This document shows, piece after piece, positions 1 through 5,886 of a stretch of DNA of 5,886 nt. The notes under the pieces were generated by a model that was given only the letters and a program-made list of their open reading frames with translations, was not told where the DNA came from and ran no database searches. The position numbers and the translations under genes are program-made. The first letter of the stretch is position 1; each line of letters begins with the position of its first letter. This DNA comes from an uncultured Saprospiraceae bacterium (GTDB taxonomy: Bacteria; Bacteroidota; Bacteroidia; Chitinophagales; Saprospiraceae), in contig CALHBW010000340.1 of assembly GCA_937930625.1 (NCBI GenBank), positions 1 to 5,886 of the forward strand, read 5' to 3'.

Positions 1-1385
1 TCTGTAATAGTCTCTAAACCAACTTCTTGTGTAGCTTCTATAATGGCGCGTTCTGCGCTATCCCAATTTTCTTTTGTACCAATATATTTCTCCGGTGTAT
101 TGGGGTCGCGTAAGGAAATTTGCGCCGTAAAATCCTCAAAGCCCATCTTATTCAAGACATATTTTGTGAGGTCGAGTACATCCAAAAACTCGGCTTTCAC
201 TTGCTCTGCTGTACAGAAAATATGCGCGTCATCTTGCGTAAACCCACGCACACGCGACAAGCCGTGTAGCTCGCCCGTTTGCTCATAACGATACACCGTC
301 CCGAACTCCGCAATACGAATCGGCAACTCCCTGTACGAGTGTGGGCGATGCGCGTAAATCTCGCAGTGGTGCGGACAGTTCATCGGTTTGAGCATAAACT
401 GCTCGCCCTCACGAGGCGTATCAATCGGTTGGAAACTATCTGCACCATATTTTGCAAAGTGTCCCGATGTCATATACAGTTCCTTCTTGGCAATGTGTGG
501 CGTGATAACGGCTTTGTAACCGCGTTTGAGTTGTTCGTCTTTCAGGAAATTTTCGAGGCGCATACGTAAGGCAGTTCCCTTCGGCAACCAAATCGGCAGC
601 CCCGCCCCTACTTTCTCCGAAAACATAAATAACTCCAACTCTGCGCCTAACTTACGGTGGTCTCGTTTTTTGGCTTCTTCGAGCATGTGTAGATACTGCG
701 TGAGTTCTTTCGCCTTCGGAAAACTCACACCATATACGCGCGTCAATTGCTGACGAGTATCATCGCCTTGCCAAAATGCACCCGCGACATTCATCAGCTT
801 GACCGCCTTGATTTTAGAAGTATCGGGCAAGTGCGGACCGCGACATAAATCGACAAAATTGCCTTGCGTGTAAAGCGTTAAGGCTTCATCTTCGCCACGC
901 TTTTCTATCAATTCAATTTTATATTCGTCGCCTTTATCCCCGAAATATTTCAATGCCTCATCTCGCGTAATATCTTGCCGTACATATTTATTTTTCTGAC
1001 GCGCCAATTCCAACATTTTCTCCTCAATTTTCTTAAAATCATCAGAAGAAATCGGTTTATCGCCCGTATCTACATCATAATAAAAACCATTGTCGGTAGC
1101 CGGTCCTGTACCAAATTTGATACCCGGATAGACCGCCTCCAATGCCTCCGCCAACAAGTGCGCCGACGAATGCCAAAAGGTTTTTTTACCTTCCTTATCT
1201 CTCCATGTCAATAGCTGTACCGTCGAATCTTCGGTTATCGGGCGGTTGGCATCCCATACCTCGCCATTGACTTTTGCGGAAAGGACATTTCGTGCCAATC
1301 CTTCACTGATAGACATGGCTACATCCATCGCCGATGCGCCTGATTCGTACTCGCGGACACTGCCGTCGGGAAGCGTTATTTTCAT
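1..1385 (-). CDS. thrS: Threonyl-tRNA synthetase, N-terminal 461 residues (C-terminus beyond the window)
   Basis: This cytoplasmic class II synthetase activates threonine with ATP, charges tRNA-Thr and edits mischarged Ser-tRNA-Thr. The reading frame runs unbroken from ATG at 1385 to the window edge. Domains in order are TGS (about 1-62, beginning MKITLPDGS), the editing domain with HSSAH at 72-76 and CRGPH at 181-185, then the catalytic core. His72, His76, Cys181 and His185 match the known editing-site residues. In the core, MNCPHH holds Cys337 and TQDDAH holds His388, spaced 51 residues as are the zinc ligands Cys334 and His385 of the E. coli enzyme. Motif 2 is FGTVYRYEQTG with Arg366. The third zinc ligand, motif 3 and the anticodon-binding domain are missing only because the window ends; the family is usually about 640-650 residues. 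The start is secure: an in-frame TAA lies six codons upstream with no other start between. There is no Shine-Dalgarno sequence, as usual in Bacteroidota. Nothing looks broken. Confidence 0.98.
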   Translation of the reverse strand, partial: MKITLPDGSVREYESGASAMDVAMSISEGLARNVLSAKVNGEVWDANRPITEDSTVQLLTWRDKEGKKTFWHSSAHLLAEALEAVYPGIKFGTGPATDNGFYYDVDTGDKPISSDDFKKIEEKMLELARQKNKYVRQDITRDEALKYFGDKGDEYKIELIEKRGEDEALTLYTQGNFVDLCRGPHLPDTSKIKAVKLMNVAGAFWQGDDTRQQLTRVYGVSFPKAKELTQYLHMLEEAKKRDHRKLGAELELFMFSEKVGAGLPIWLPKGTALRMRLENFLKDEQLKRGYKAVITPHIAKKELYMTSGHFAKYGADSFQPIDTPREGEQFMLKPMNCPHHCEIYAHRPHSYRELPIRIAEFGTVYRYEQTGELHGLSRVRGFTQDDAHIFCTAEQVKAEFLDVLDLTKYVLNKMGFEDFTAQISLRDPNTPEKYIGTKENWDSAERAIIEATQEVGLETIT

Positions 1386-1386
1386 A

Positions 1387-1426
1387 ATTAATGCTGTAAT
1401 GCGTTAATGATATAATGCTACAATGT
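1387..1426. repeat. Degenerate TAATG microrepeat beside the thrS start
   Basis: Five consecutive 7-9 base units share the core TAATG or CAATG: TTAATGCTG, TAATGCG, TTAATGATA, TAATGCTA and CAATGTAG. Read on the minus strand this is a run of CATTA-like units ending directly at the thrS start codon, so it would lie in the thrS leader or promoter region. The unit length is uneven, so it is not a clean tandem repeat. It abuts the palindromic element starting at 1428 and may be part of the same inserted element. No function can be assigned. Confidence 0.5.
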
Positions 1427-1427
1427 A

Positions 1428-1533
1428 GCAAATTCCAAGCACCAAATTCCAAAATCCAATTTAAATGGAGACTTGCGTTATATTTTTGTTGGGTTTTGGA
1501 TTTTGTTATTTGGGATTTGAATTTTGAGTTTGC
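1428..1533. repeat. Imperfect palindromic, probably interspersed repeat element
   Basis: The left arm (about 1428-1460) begins GCAAATTCCAAGCACC and contains CCAAAATCCAA. The right arm (about 1493-1533) contains TTTTGGATTTTG and ends GATTTGAATTTTGAGTTTGC, nearly the reverse complement of the left. The outer five bases GCAAA/TTTGC pair exactly; inside, pairing is broken by mismatches and a short insertion. The centre (about 1461-1492) would be the loop. A transcript could fold into a long hairpin. Short periodic runs of CAAATTCCAA and its complement are, from general knowledge, often seen as dispersed non-coding repeats in bacterial genomes; that this is one is inference. A 61-codon open frame at 1415-1600 across it reads as aromatic-rich repeat peptide and is not a believable gene. 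Confidence 0.6.
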
Positions 1534-1600
1534 AAAGAAACGAAGAAGGTGGAAAGTTTACAAGGGTTTAGGCTTGGAATCCGCTTTGATGTCGAGCTAA

Positions 1601-1648
1601 TGAGGTGTTTTTACTCTGAGTTTTATTTTTTTATTTCAAAAAACCTCA
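1601..1648. other. Possible hairpin in the divergent intergenic region
   Basis: TGAGG at 1601-1605 pairs with CCTCA at 1644-1648. The stem continues as T's at 1606 and 1608-1612 against A's at 1638-1643, with G1607 bulged, giving about 11 base pairs around a 25-base T-rich loop. Neither flanking gene ends here, so it is unlikely to be their terminator. It could be a leader structure of a thrS transcript, a regulatory site, or chance pairing in AT-rich DNA. Confidence 0.3.
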
Positions 1649-1652
1649 CATA

Positions 1653-1674
1653 ACTTATTCATAATCAAATAAGT
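1653..1674. promoter_or_regulatory. Small dyad upstream of the promoter candidate
   Basis: ACTTATT (1653-1659) and AATAAGT (1668-1674) are perfect 7-base inverted half-sites separated by 8 bases, giving a 22-base symmetrical site. It ends 11 bases before the TAnnTTTG candidate at 1686, a plausible operator or activator position. The half-sites are pure AT apart from one C or G each, so chance is a real alternative in this AT-rich stretch. No regulator gene is in view. Confidence 0.25.
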
Positions 1675-1685
1675 AAAACATTTTT

Positions 1686-1693
1686 TATTTTTG
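1686..1693 (+). promoter_or_regulatory. Candidate Bacteroidota-type -7 element for the LRR gene
   Basis: TATTTTTG fits TAnnTTTG, the -7 consensus described for the Bacteroidota primary sigma factor. It would start transcription near 1700 and leave a leader of about 95 bases before ATG at 1795. A matching -33 TTTG is not present at the expected distance, where the sequence is ATAATCAAAT. The region is T-rich, so a chance match is possible. No exact CAAAnnTA (the minus-strand form) was found for thrS. Confidence 0.25.
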
Positions 1694-1705
1694 ATTTGTA
1701 AAAAT

Positions 1706-1720
1706 GGAGCGAATCGTTCC
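1706..1720. promoter_or_regulatory. Near-palindrome in the leader of the LRR gene
   Basis: GGAGCGAATCGTTCC is a 15-base near-palindrome: 7-base half-sites around A1713 with one mismatch that becomes a G-U pair in RNA. As RNA it could form a five-pair stem with a GAATC loop. It lies about 75 bases before the LRR start codon, downstream of the promoter candidate, so it could be an operator or a small leader hairpin. Its higher GC content stands out from the surrounding AT-rich DNA. Function unknown. Confidence 0.25.
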
Positions 1721-1794
1721 TATGACTATTCGGAGAATGCCTACATCTTGCAGTCGTAATTCATTTTTATTTACTAAAAAATAACTATAACAAC

Positions 1795-1851
1795 ATGAAA
1801 AGATTATTATTTTTATTAACCGCAATGCTTACATTCAGTGGAATGTGGGCG
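1795..1851 (+). other. Signal peptide of the LRR protein
   Basis: Residues 1-19 have a basic start (Lys2, Arg3), a hydrophobic core from Leu4 to about Phe14 and a short polar end Ser-Gly-Met-Trp-Ala. Cleavage after Ala19 would leave Gln20-Cys21 as the mature start, a common Bacteroidota pattern. Cys21 is not preceded by a lipobox, and it pairs by position with Cys44 of the first LRR cap, so a lipoprotein is unlikely. Confidence 0.88.
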
Positions 1852-4800
1852 CAATGTCCTACGGGGAATGTTACCTTGACTACACAACAGCAGATTAACA
1901 ATTTCGCAACTACCTATCCCAATTGCACGGAGATAGTAGGATGGTTGCGAATAGATGGCAGTGATATTAATGACTTATCTCTATTGGGTAATATTACTTC
2001 AATTGGCGGTTATTTGCGGATTTTTAACACTAATAATTTAGTGAACCTGACAGGATTAGAAAATTTAACATCAATCGATGAAGACCTGAGAATTATTGAT
2101 AACACTGCTCTGACAGACATTACAGCATTGAATAACCTCAGCACAGGAATCACAGGGCTAAGAATTCAGGAAAACCCTCAGTTAAGTGTTTGCAATATCA
2201 ACCCAATCTGCGAACATATAACAAATGATGGTTCGATAAGTATATATGCCAATGCACCCGGTTGTAATAGCGTAATAACGACTGAAATCAGTTGCTTGGC
2301 TCCAAGCGGAGACATCTGCTATACCGGAAACCTCAATCTGACTACCCAACAAGAGATAGACGATTTCTCCATCAACTACCCTAATTGTGATGTGATACTT
2401 GGGCAACTCAGGATAAGAGGTACTACACCCGATGCTATTACCAATCTCAACGGTTTAAGCCAACTTAAAGTAATCAGGGGGGATTTAGTTGTGGTCGCTA
2501 ATGATATTCCTGATTTTACAGGCTTGGATAACGTCACATTTGTGGGCGGTGAATTCAAAATCAATAATGTTGACCAGATTACTGACTTTACAGGCTTAGA
2601 TAACCTCAATTTTATCTATGGAGATGCAAATATTGAAAGTAATAACCTATTGGCTAATATGTCAGGCTTGGAGAATCTTACTCATGTGAGAAAATTAAAC
2701 CTTGGCTCAAACACTTCTTTGACTACGCTTGACGGACTTGATAATTTATCATATTCGCAAGATATTACAATTAATAACAATGCGCTGACGAGTATTGCAG
2801 CATTGAGTAATTTGAGTAATGCTATACGTTTCTTACACATTTCGGATAATGCCGCCCTAGCCTCATTAGCAGGTTTGGAAAATATCATGTCACCTATCCG
2901 TAATATTTCTCTCAGTGGTAATGGTTCTTTGGCAGACATATCAGCATTGGGTAATATCACGGAGGCGAATTACATATATATTCACAACAATAATAATTTA
3001 ACTACACTGACAGGTTTGAATAATCTCACATCTGTCACAGAAAATATTTATGTTTCCAACAATAATATGCTTATAGATTTGTCAGGCTTAGAGAGTCTTA
3101 CAAATGTCAACTCTGGTGTATCTGTCATATCCAATCCTGCTTTGACAAGTATCGAAGGATTGAGCAACCTAAGCAGTGTGTCTAACATAACCATTGGTAA
3201 TAATAACATATTGGGCAGTCTTATCGGTCTAGAAAACCTCTCATCTATCATTACAATTAATATCCAAGGCAATGACGCTTTGACGAACCTTACAGGTATA
3301 CAAAACATCAGTACCATCACAGGCAATCTTGATATTTTTAACAACGATGCCTTAGTTGATATAACTGCAGTTAGCAATATCACCGCCACTGGTATCAAAT
3401 TACGCATTAGTGAAAACGCCATACTGGATAACCTAAATGGCTTAGAAAATCTCACTTCGGTAGGCACTGAGTTACGTATAGAAGGTAATCCGATGTTAAC
3501 TAATCTCGACCCGTTAGAAAATGTCAGCTCTGTTGGAACCTCGCTTAAAATCAGTACGAATGCTTCGCTGACAGATATAACAGGTATTCAAAATATTGAC
3601 CCTAATAGCTTTACACAATTATCACTATTTAACAATCCTAACCTTTCATTTTGCGATTTGGATAATATTTGTACTTATCTCGAAAACGGTGGTACAAATT
3701 CGATATTCACCAATGCAACAGGTTGCAATAATCAAAGTGAAGTCGAACAGGCTTGTAACACACCTGATCCTGTTTGCCCTTCTGGCAATATTACATTCGT
3801 CAGCCAGCAAGAAATAGACGACTTTCCTACCAACTATCCCGGCTGTACAGTAATAGATGGCACTTTATACATTGATGAGGATGTTACAGATTTATCAGGA
3901 CTCAATCAACTTACAACTATCAATGGGGATTTGAACCTTGATTTCTATTCGTCATTAACTGATTTTTCAGGCTTGGAAAACTTGGAGATAATTGGAGGGA
4001 ATTTTAGAGTTAACTCTGCTTATGAGCTAATTAATTTTGAAGGGCTGGAAAGTTTAACTACCATAGGAGGTGGTTTTGAAGTTAGCACTAACAATAATTT
4101 GAATAATCTTTCAGGCTTGGAAAACTTGACTTCAATCGGTGGAGACTTTGACTTGTTCAGTAATTGGTCTCTCATCAATATTACAGGATTGGAAGGACTT
4201 ATGTCAATTTCAGGTAGATTCATAATTGACGGAAATGATGAATTAGAAAACCTCAACGGATTGAATGATTTGTCCGTCATTGGCGGTAGTTTGAGCCTTA
4301 GCTCTTATAGTTTGGCAGATATTTCAGCCCTAAGTAATTTAATATCTATTGGAGGGATGCTGTATTGTCAGGGTACCAAACTGTCGAGTTTATCAGGTTT
4401 AGAGAACCTTAATTCCGTTGGCGGAGAACTTTATTTTTATCTTAATGATCAACTAATGAGCCTATCAGGCTTAGAAAGTCTTACCTCCATTGGAGGAAAA
4501 CTAACACTTTGGAGTAATGATGCACTAACAGACTTGGCAGGTATAGCAAATATTGACCACACTACGATAACAGATTTATCAATAGTAAGTAATATTAGTT
4601 TATCTGTTTGTGGCGTGAGTAGCATCTGCAATTACCTTGCTGCCGGAGGCACATCTGACATTAGTGATAATTTACTAGGTTGCAATAATCAATCCGAAGT
4701 CGAAAGCGTCTGCAACAGCGATACAGATTGTACATCCGAAGTGTCAGAGGATATAACCGAGATTTTTGATGAAGACCTATTCATTGATGGAGTCGGCTTT

Positions 4801-5886
4801 GCTAATAACCCAAACATCAACTTCACCAACTCTGCTATCCCTAACGGTGCGGTATTGTCTGATGTCTCATTGGAATTATATTTTAGATTAAATGGTAGTT
4901 CTTGCGAAAACGAAATCGCCATACAAATCACCGACCCTGCTGGTAATACACAGCCACTGACTGCCTACACGACTTGCGACGGTGGTACAGGTTTGTATTA
5001 TGTGAATTTGGACGTAACAAATGTAACTGCCTCAACAGGCGTAAATAATTGGCTCATCGAATTTGATGATACCAATGACCAAAACACCGATTATGAGTAC
5101 TCCGTCCGTTTTGCCCGTTTAAAATATACAAGCACTACGGTAGGTAGCGCAACCATCGTCAATGAAGTATCAGACTTTGCAGATTCCGATTTATTCATTG
5201 ATGGAATTGGTTTTGAAAATAACGGAACATACACCTTCGCCGACCCCGGCACGCCAGCCGACGCGGTATTATCCGATATTTCACTTGAATTATATTTTAG
5301 GTTAAATGGTAGTTCGTGTGAAAATGAAATCGCCCTTCAAATCACCAACCCCGCAGGTAATACCCAACCTTTGACCGCTTACACGACTTGCGACGGTGGT
5401 ACAGGTTTATTCTATGTGAATTTGGATGTACCAAGCGGAAGTACCATAGGCAGTATAGCTGATTGGGTCGTCGAATTTGATGATACCAACGACCAGAACA
5501 CCGACTATGAATACTCCGTTCGCTTCGGTAGATTAACCTATACCACGACCTATACTACCGGGGGAAGTGGTAGTGGTACACCCGTCACAGTCAACGACCA
5601 AATCTCCGAAGATGCCGATATGGATTTATTCATTGATGGAGTCGGTTTTGCCAATAATGATACCTACACCTTTACCGACCCGGGTATCCCTGCCGATGGC
5701 ATACTTTCTAATATTTCATTAGAGTTATATTTTAGATTGAATGGTAATTCATGCGAAAATGAAATCGCCCTACAAATCACCGACCCCGCAGGCAATACAC
5801 AACCACTCACAGCTTACACGACTTGTGATGGTGGCAATGGTTTATTTTATGTGAATTTGGATGTGCCAAGCGGAAGCACCACAGGC
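1795..5886 (+). CDS. Large secreted multi-module leucine-rich-repeat protein with C-terminal beta-domain repeats (3' end beyond the window)
   Basis: The frame stays open for 1364 codons and runs off the window. Residues 1-19 are a signal peptide (MKRLLFLLTAML onward, cleavage likely after Ala19, before Gln20), so the product is exported; no lipobox is present. Three LRR modules follow, at 21-167, 175-654 and 661-973, each framed by cysteine caps. From 994 come 119-residue beta-rich domains at 994-1112 and 1132-1250, and a cut third from 1277. ATG at 1795 is the first start after an in-frame TGA at 1723; later Met11 or Met17 would destroy the signal peptide. The leader CTAAAAAATAACTATAACAAC is A-rich without Shine-Dalgarno, as in Bacteroidota. 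LRR proteins of this type usually bind proteins or glycans outside the cell, so surface adhesion or recognition is the likely role by inference. A type IX secretion C-terminal signal would be expected but cannot be seen. It is divergent from thrS with no evident link. Specific function is not recognised. Confidence 0.93.
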   Translation, partial: MKRLLFLLTAMLTFSGMWAQCPTGNVTLTTQQQINNFATTYPNCTEIVGWLRIDGSDINDLSLLGNITSIGGYLRIFNTNNLVNLTGLENLTSIDEDLRIIDNTALTDITALNNLSTGITGLRIQENPQLSVCNINPICEHITNDGSISIYANAPGCNSVITTEISCLAPSGDICYTGNLNLTTQQEIDDFSINYPNCDVILGQLRIRGTTPDAITNLNGLSQLKVIRGDLVVVANDIPDFTGLDNVTFVGGEFKINNVDQITDFTGLDNLNFIYGDANIESNNLLANMSGLENLTHVRKLNLGSNTSLTTLDGLDNLSYSQDITINNNALTSIAALSNLSNAIRFLHISDNAALASLAGLENIMSPIRNISLSGNGSLADISALGNITEANYIYIHNNNNLTTLTGLNNLTSVTENIYVSNNNMLIDLSGLESLTNVNSGVSVISNPALTSIEGLSNLSSVSNITIGNNNILGSLIGLENLSSIITINIQGNDALTNLTGIQNISTITGNLDIFNNDALVDITAVSNITATGIKLRISENAILDNLNGLENLTSVGTELRIEGNPMLTNLDPLENVSSVGTSLKISTNASLTDITGIQNIDPNSFTQLSLFNNPNLSFCDLDNICTYLENGGTNSIFTNATGCNNQSEVEQACNTPDPVCPSGNITFVSQQEIDDFPTNYPGCTVIDGTLYIDEDVTDLSGLNQLTTINGDLNLDFYSSLTDFSGLENLEIIGGNFRVNSAYELINFEGLESLTTIGGGFEVSTNNNLNNLSGLENLTSIGGDFDLFSNWSLINITGLEGLMSISGRFIIDGNDELENLNGLNDLSVIGGSLSLSSYSLADISALSNLISIGGMLYCQGTKLSSLSGLENLNSVGGELYFYLNDQLMSLSGLESLTSIGGKLTLWSNDALTDLAGIANIDHTTITDLSIVSNISLSVCGVSSICNYLAAGGTSDISDNLLGCNNQSEVESVCNSDTDCTSEVSEDITEIFDEDLFIDGVGFANNPNINFTNSAIPNGAVLSDVSLELYFRLNGSSCENEIAIQITDPAGNTQPLTAYTTCDGGTGLYYVNLDVTNVTASTGVNNWLIEFDDTNDQNTDYEYSVRFARLKYTSTTVGSATIVNEVSDFADSDLFIDGIGFENNGTYTFADPGTPADAVLSDISLELYFRLNGSSCENEIALQITNPAGNTQPLTAYTTCDGGTGLFYVNLDVPSGSTIGSIADWVVEFDDTNDQNTDYEYSVRFGRLTYTTTYTTGGSGSGTPVTVNDQISEDADMDLFIDGVGFANNDTYTFTDPGIPADGILSNISLELYFRLNGNSCENEIALQITDPAGNTQPLTAYTTCDGGNGLFYVNLDVPSGSTTG
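1855..2295 (+). repeat. LRR module 1 (short, about four repeats) with cysteine caps
   Basis: Residues 21-167. The N-cap runs Cys21 to Cys44 and contains TTQQQINNF and TYPNC. About four repeats of 23-24 residues follow, each with a beta-strand such as YLRIFN or DLRIID and a consensus near LxNLTGLENLTSI. The C-cap has Cys133, Cys139, Cys157 and Cys167. This is the shortest of the three modules, yet its caps match the others position for position, so it looks like a complete folded unit rather than a remnant. Confidence 0.88.
2317..3756 (+). repeat. LRR module 2 (long, about eighteen repeats) with cysteine caps
   Basis: Residues 175-654. The N-cap runs Cys175 to Cys198 with LTTQQEIDDF and NYPNC. 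Roughly eighteen LRRs follow with period about 23-24 residues (about 70 bases). Most read like SGLENLTSV followed by a strand such as ELRIEGN or NIYVSNN. A minority use an Ala-Leu-Ser-Asn variant (SIAALSNLS, DISALGNIT). The last repeat is atypical (TDITGIQNIDPNSF) and leads into the C-cap Cys620, Cys626, Cys644 and Cys654. Many Asn, Thr and Ser side chains would line an extended solenoid surface. Expansion by internal duplication is the likely origin. Confidence 0.88.
3775..4713 (+). repeat. LRR module 3 (about eleven repeats) with cysteine caps
   Basis: Residues 661-973. The N-cap runs Cys661 to Cys684 with VSQQEIDDF and NYPGC. About eleven LRRs follow, with a more regular consensus than module 2: SGLENLTSIGG then a strand such as DFDLFSN or KLTLWSN. 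The terminal repeat TDLAGIANIDHTTI leads into the C-cap Cys939, Cys945, Cys963 and Cys973. One extra cysteine, Cys858 (MLYCQG), has no partner in the repeat pattern. The tail GCNNQSEVE is shared word for word with module 2, pointing to a recent common origin of their caps. Confidence 0.88.
4774..5130 (+). repeat. C-terminal beta-domain repeat A
   Basis: Residues 994-1112, from DLFIDGVGF to RLKYT. Alternating hydrophobic strands (LSDVSLELYFRL, EIAIQITDPAGN, LYYVNLDV, WLIEFDDTND, YEYSVRFARL) indicate a beta-sandwich. Cys1037 and Cys1061 are 24 residues apart and probably bonded. The run ITDPAGNTQPL followed by an acidic DDTNDQNTDYEY and a final strand loosely recalls proprotein-convertase P-domains and related jelly-roll domains; this is only a resemblance. 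It is preceded by an acidic linker after the LRR caps. Confidence 0.8.
5188..5544 (+). repeat. C-terminal beta-domain repeat B
   Basis: Residues 1132-1250, from DLFIDGIGF to RLTYT. It aligns with repeat A over the full 119 residues without a gap. By hand count about 87 of 119 residues are identical, with differences gathered in two patches. Cys1175 and Cys1199 keep the 24-residue spacing. A 19-residue linker separates it from repeat A, and a 26-residue Gly/Ser/Thr linker (including TTGGSGSGTP) separates it from repeat C. Confidence 0.8.
5623..5886 (+). repeat. C-terminal beta-domain repeat C (cut by the window end)
   Basis: Residues 1277-1364, covering 88 of the expected 119 positions. It aligns gaplessly with A and B, with Cys1320 and Cys1344 in the same places. 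It is closer to repeat B than to A: TYTF, DPG, PAD and the VPSGST stretch are shared with B only. It therefore looks like a more recent copy of the B type. The remaining residues, any further copies and the end of the gene lie beyond the window. Confidence 0.78.

Noticed and set aside
43..1214. Plus-strand open frames of 75-96 codons over the left third.
   Set aside because: They lie antisense to thrS, whose minus-strand frame holds every expected motif without interruption.
1481..1488. A second TATTTTTG match to the Bacteroidota -7 consensus.
   Set aside because: It lies in the loop of the palindromic element, over 300 bases before the LRR start, in T-rich sequence and with no -33 partner.
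1415..1600. A 61-codon plus-strand open frame in the intergenic region.
   Set aside because: It is a translation of the palindromic repeat, rich in repeated Trp/Phe/Leu/Asn words, with no signal of translation or known domain.
1386..1794. A possible T-box or other tRNA-sensing leader for thrS.
   Set aside because: I see no T-box sequence or terminator-antiterminator pair, and such leaders are not typical of Bacteroidota.
3596..3817. A 73-codon plus-strand open frame with hydrophobic stretches that could suggest a small membrane protein.
   Set aside because: It overlaps the second LRR module and its cap in another frame; the LRR frame explains the sequence fully.
2182..4931. Several minus-strand open frames of 60-139 codons antisense to the LRR gene, with recurring Leu-Ser-Lys-Pro or Phe-Ser-Lys-Pro words.
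   Set aside because: They are the antisense reading of the repeated Gly-Leu-Glu-Asn-Leu codons. The plus-strand frame is unbroken and has clear domain structure, so these are shadows produced by the repeat periodicity.
1795..5886. The regular spacing of repeats as a possible CRISPR array or other DNA-level repeat system.
   Set aside because: The repeats vary in sequence, keep one reading frame and encode LRRs and beta-domains; there are no conserved repeats with unique spacers.

Overview
The window carries two large divergent genes, both cut by the window edges, on either side of a 409-base AT-rich intergenic region. It looks like chromosomal DNA of a Bacteroidota bacterium. The threonyl-tRNA synthetase has Bacteroidota-like wording. 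The right-hand start codon has no Shine-Dalgarno sequence and instead follows an A-rich leader. The signal peptide ends in the Ala-Gln common in that phylum, and the right-hand product is the kind of very large, repeat-built, disulfide-capped secreted protein typical of the group. The lineage call is inference from these traits.

Left (1-1385, minus strand): the first 461 codons of thrS, an essential housekeeping gene. The TGS domain, the editing domain with its His/His/Cys/His metal-type site, and the first part of the class II catalytic core are present and intact. Motif 3 and the anticodon-binding domain lie beyond the window.

Middle (1386-1794): no credible gene. Next to the thrS start is a short array of degenerate TAATG units, followed by a roughly 105-base imperfect palindrome of the CAAATTCCAAG/CCAAAATCC type, which resembles an interspersed repeat. 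Further right are a possible hairpin, two small dyads and one TAnnTTTG-type promoter candidate for the right-hand gene.

Right (1795-5886, plus strand, open at the window end): at least 1364 codons of a secreted mosaic protein. It consists of a signal peptide, three leucine-rich-repeat modules of very different length (about 4, 18 and 11 repeats) and a run of 119-residue beta-rich domains, two complete and a third cut by the edge. Each LRR module is closed by N- and C-terminal cysteine caps with identical spacing in all three modules. The 119-residue domains align without gaps; their differences fall in two patches while the core is nearly constant. The architecture suggests a cell-surface or secreted adhesion or recognition protein, but the anchoring or sorting signal would lie past the window end.

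The two genes have no evident functional link; they only share an upstream region. I see no defence system, CRISPR array, RNA gene, transposase or phage gene. The most notable material is the modular design of the right-hand protein and the palindromic intergenic element.
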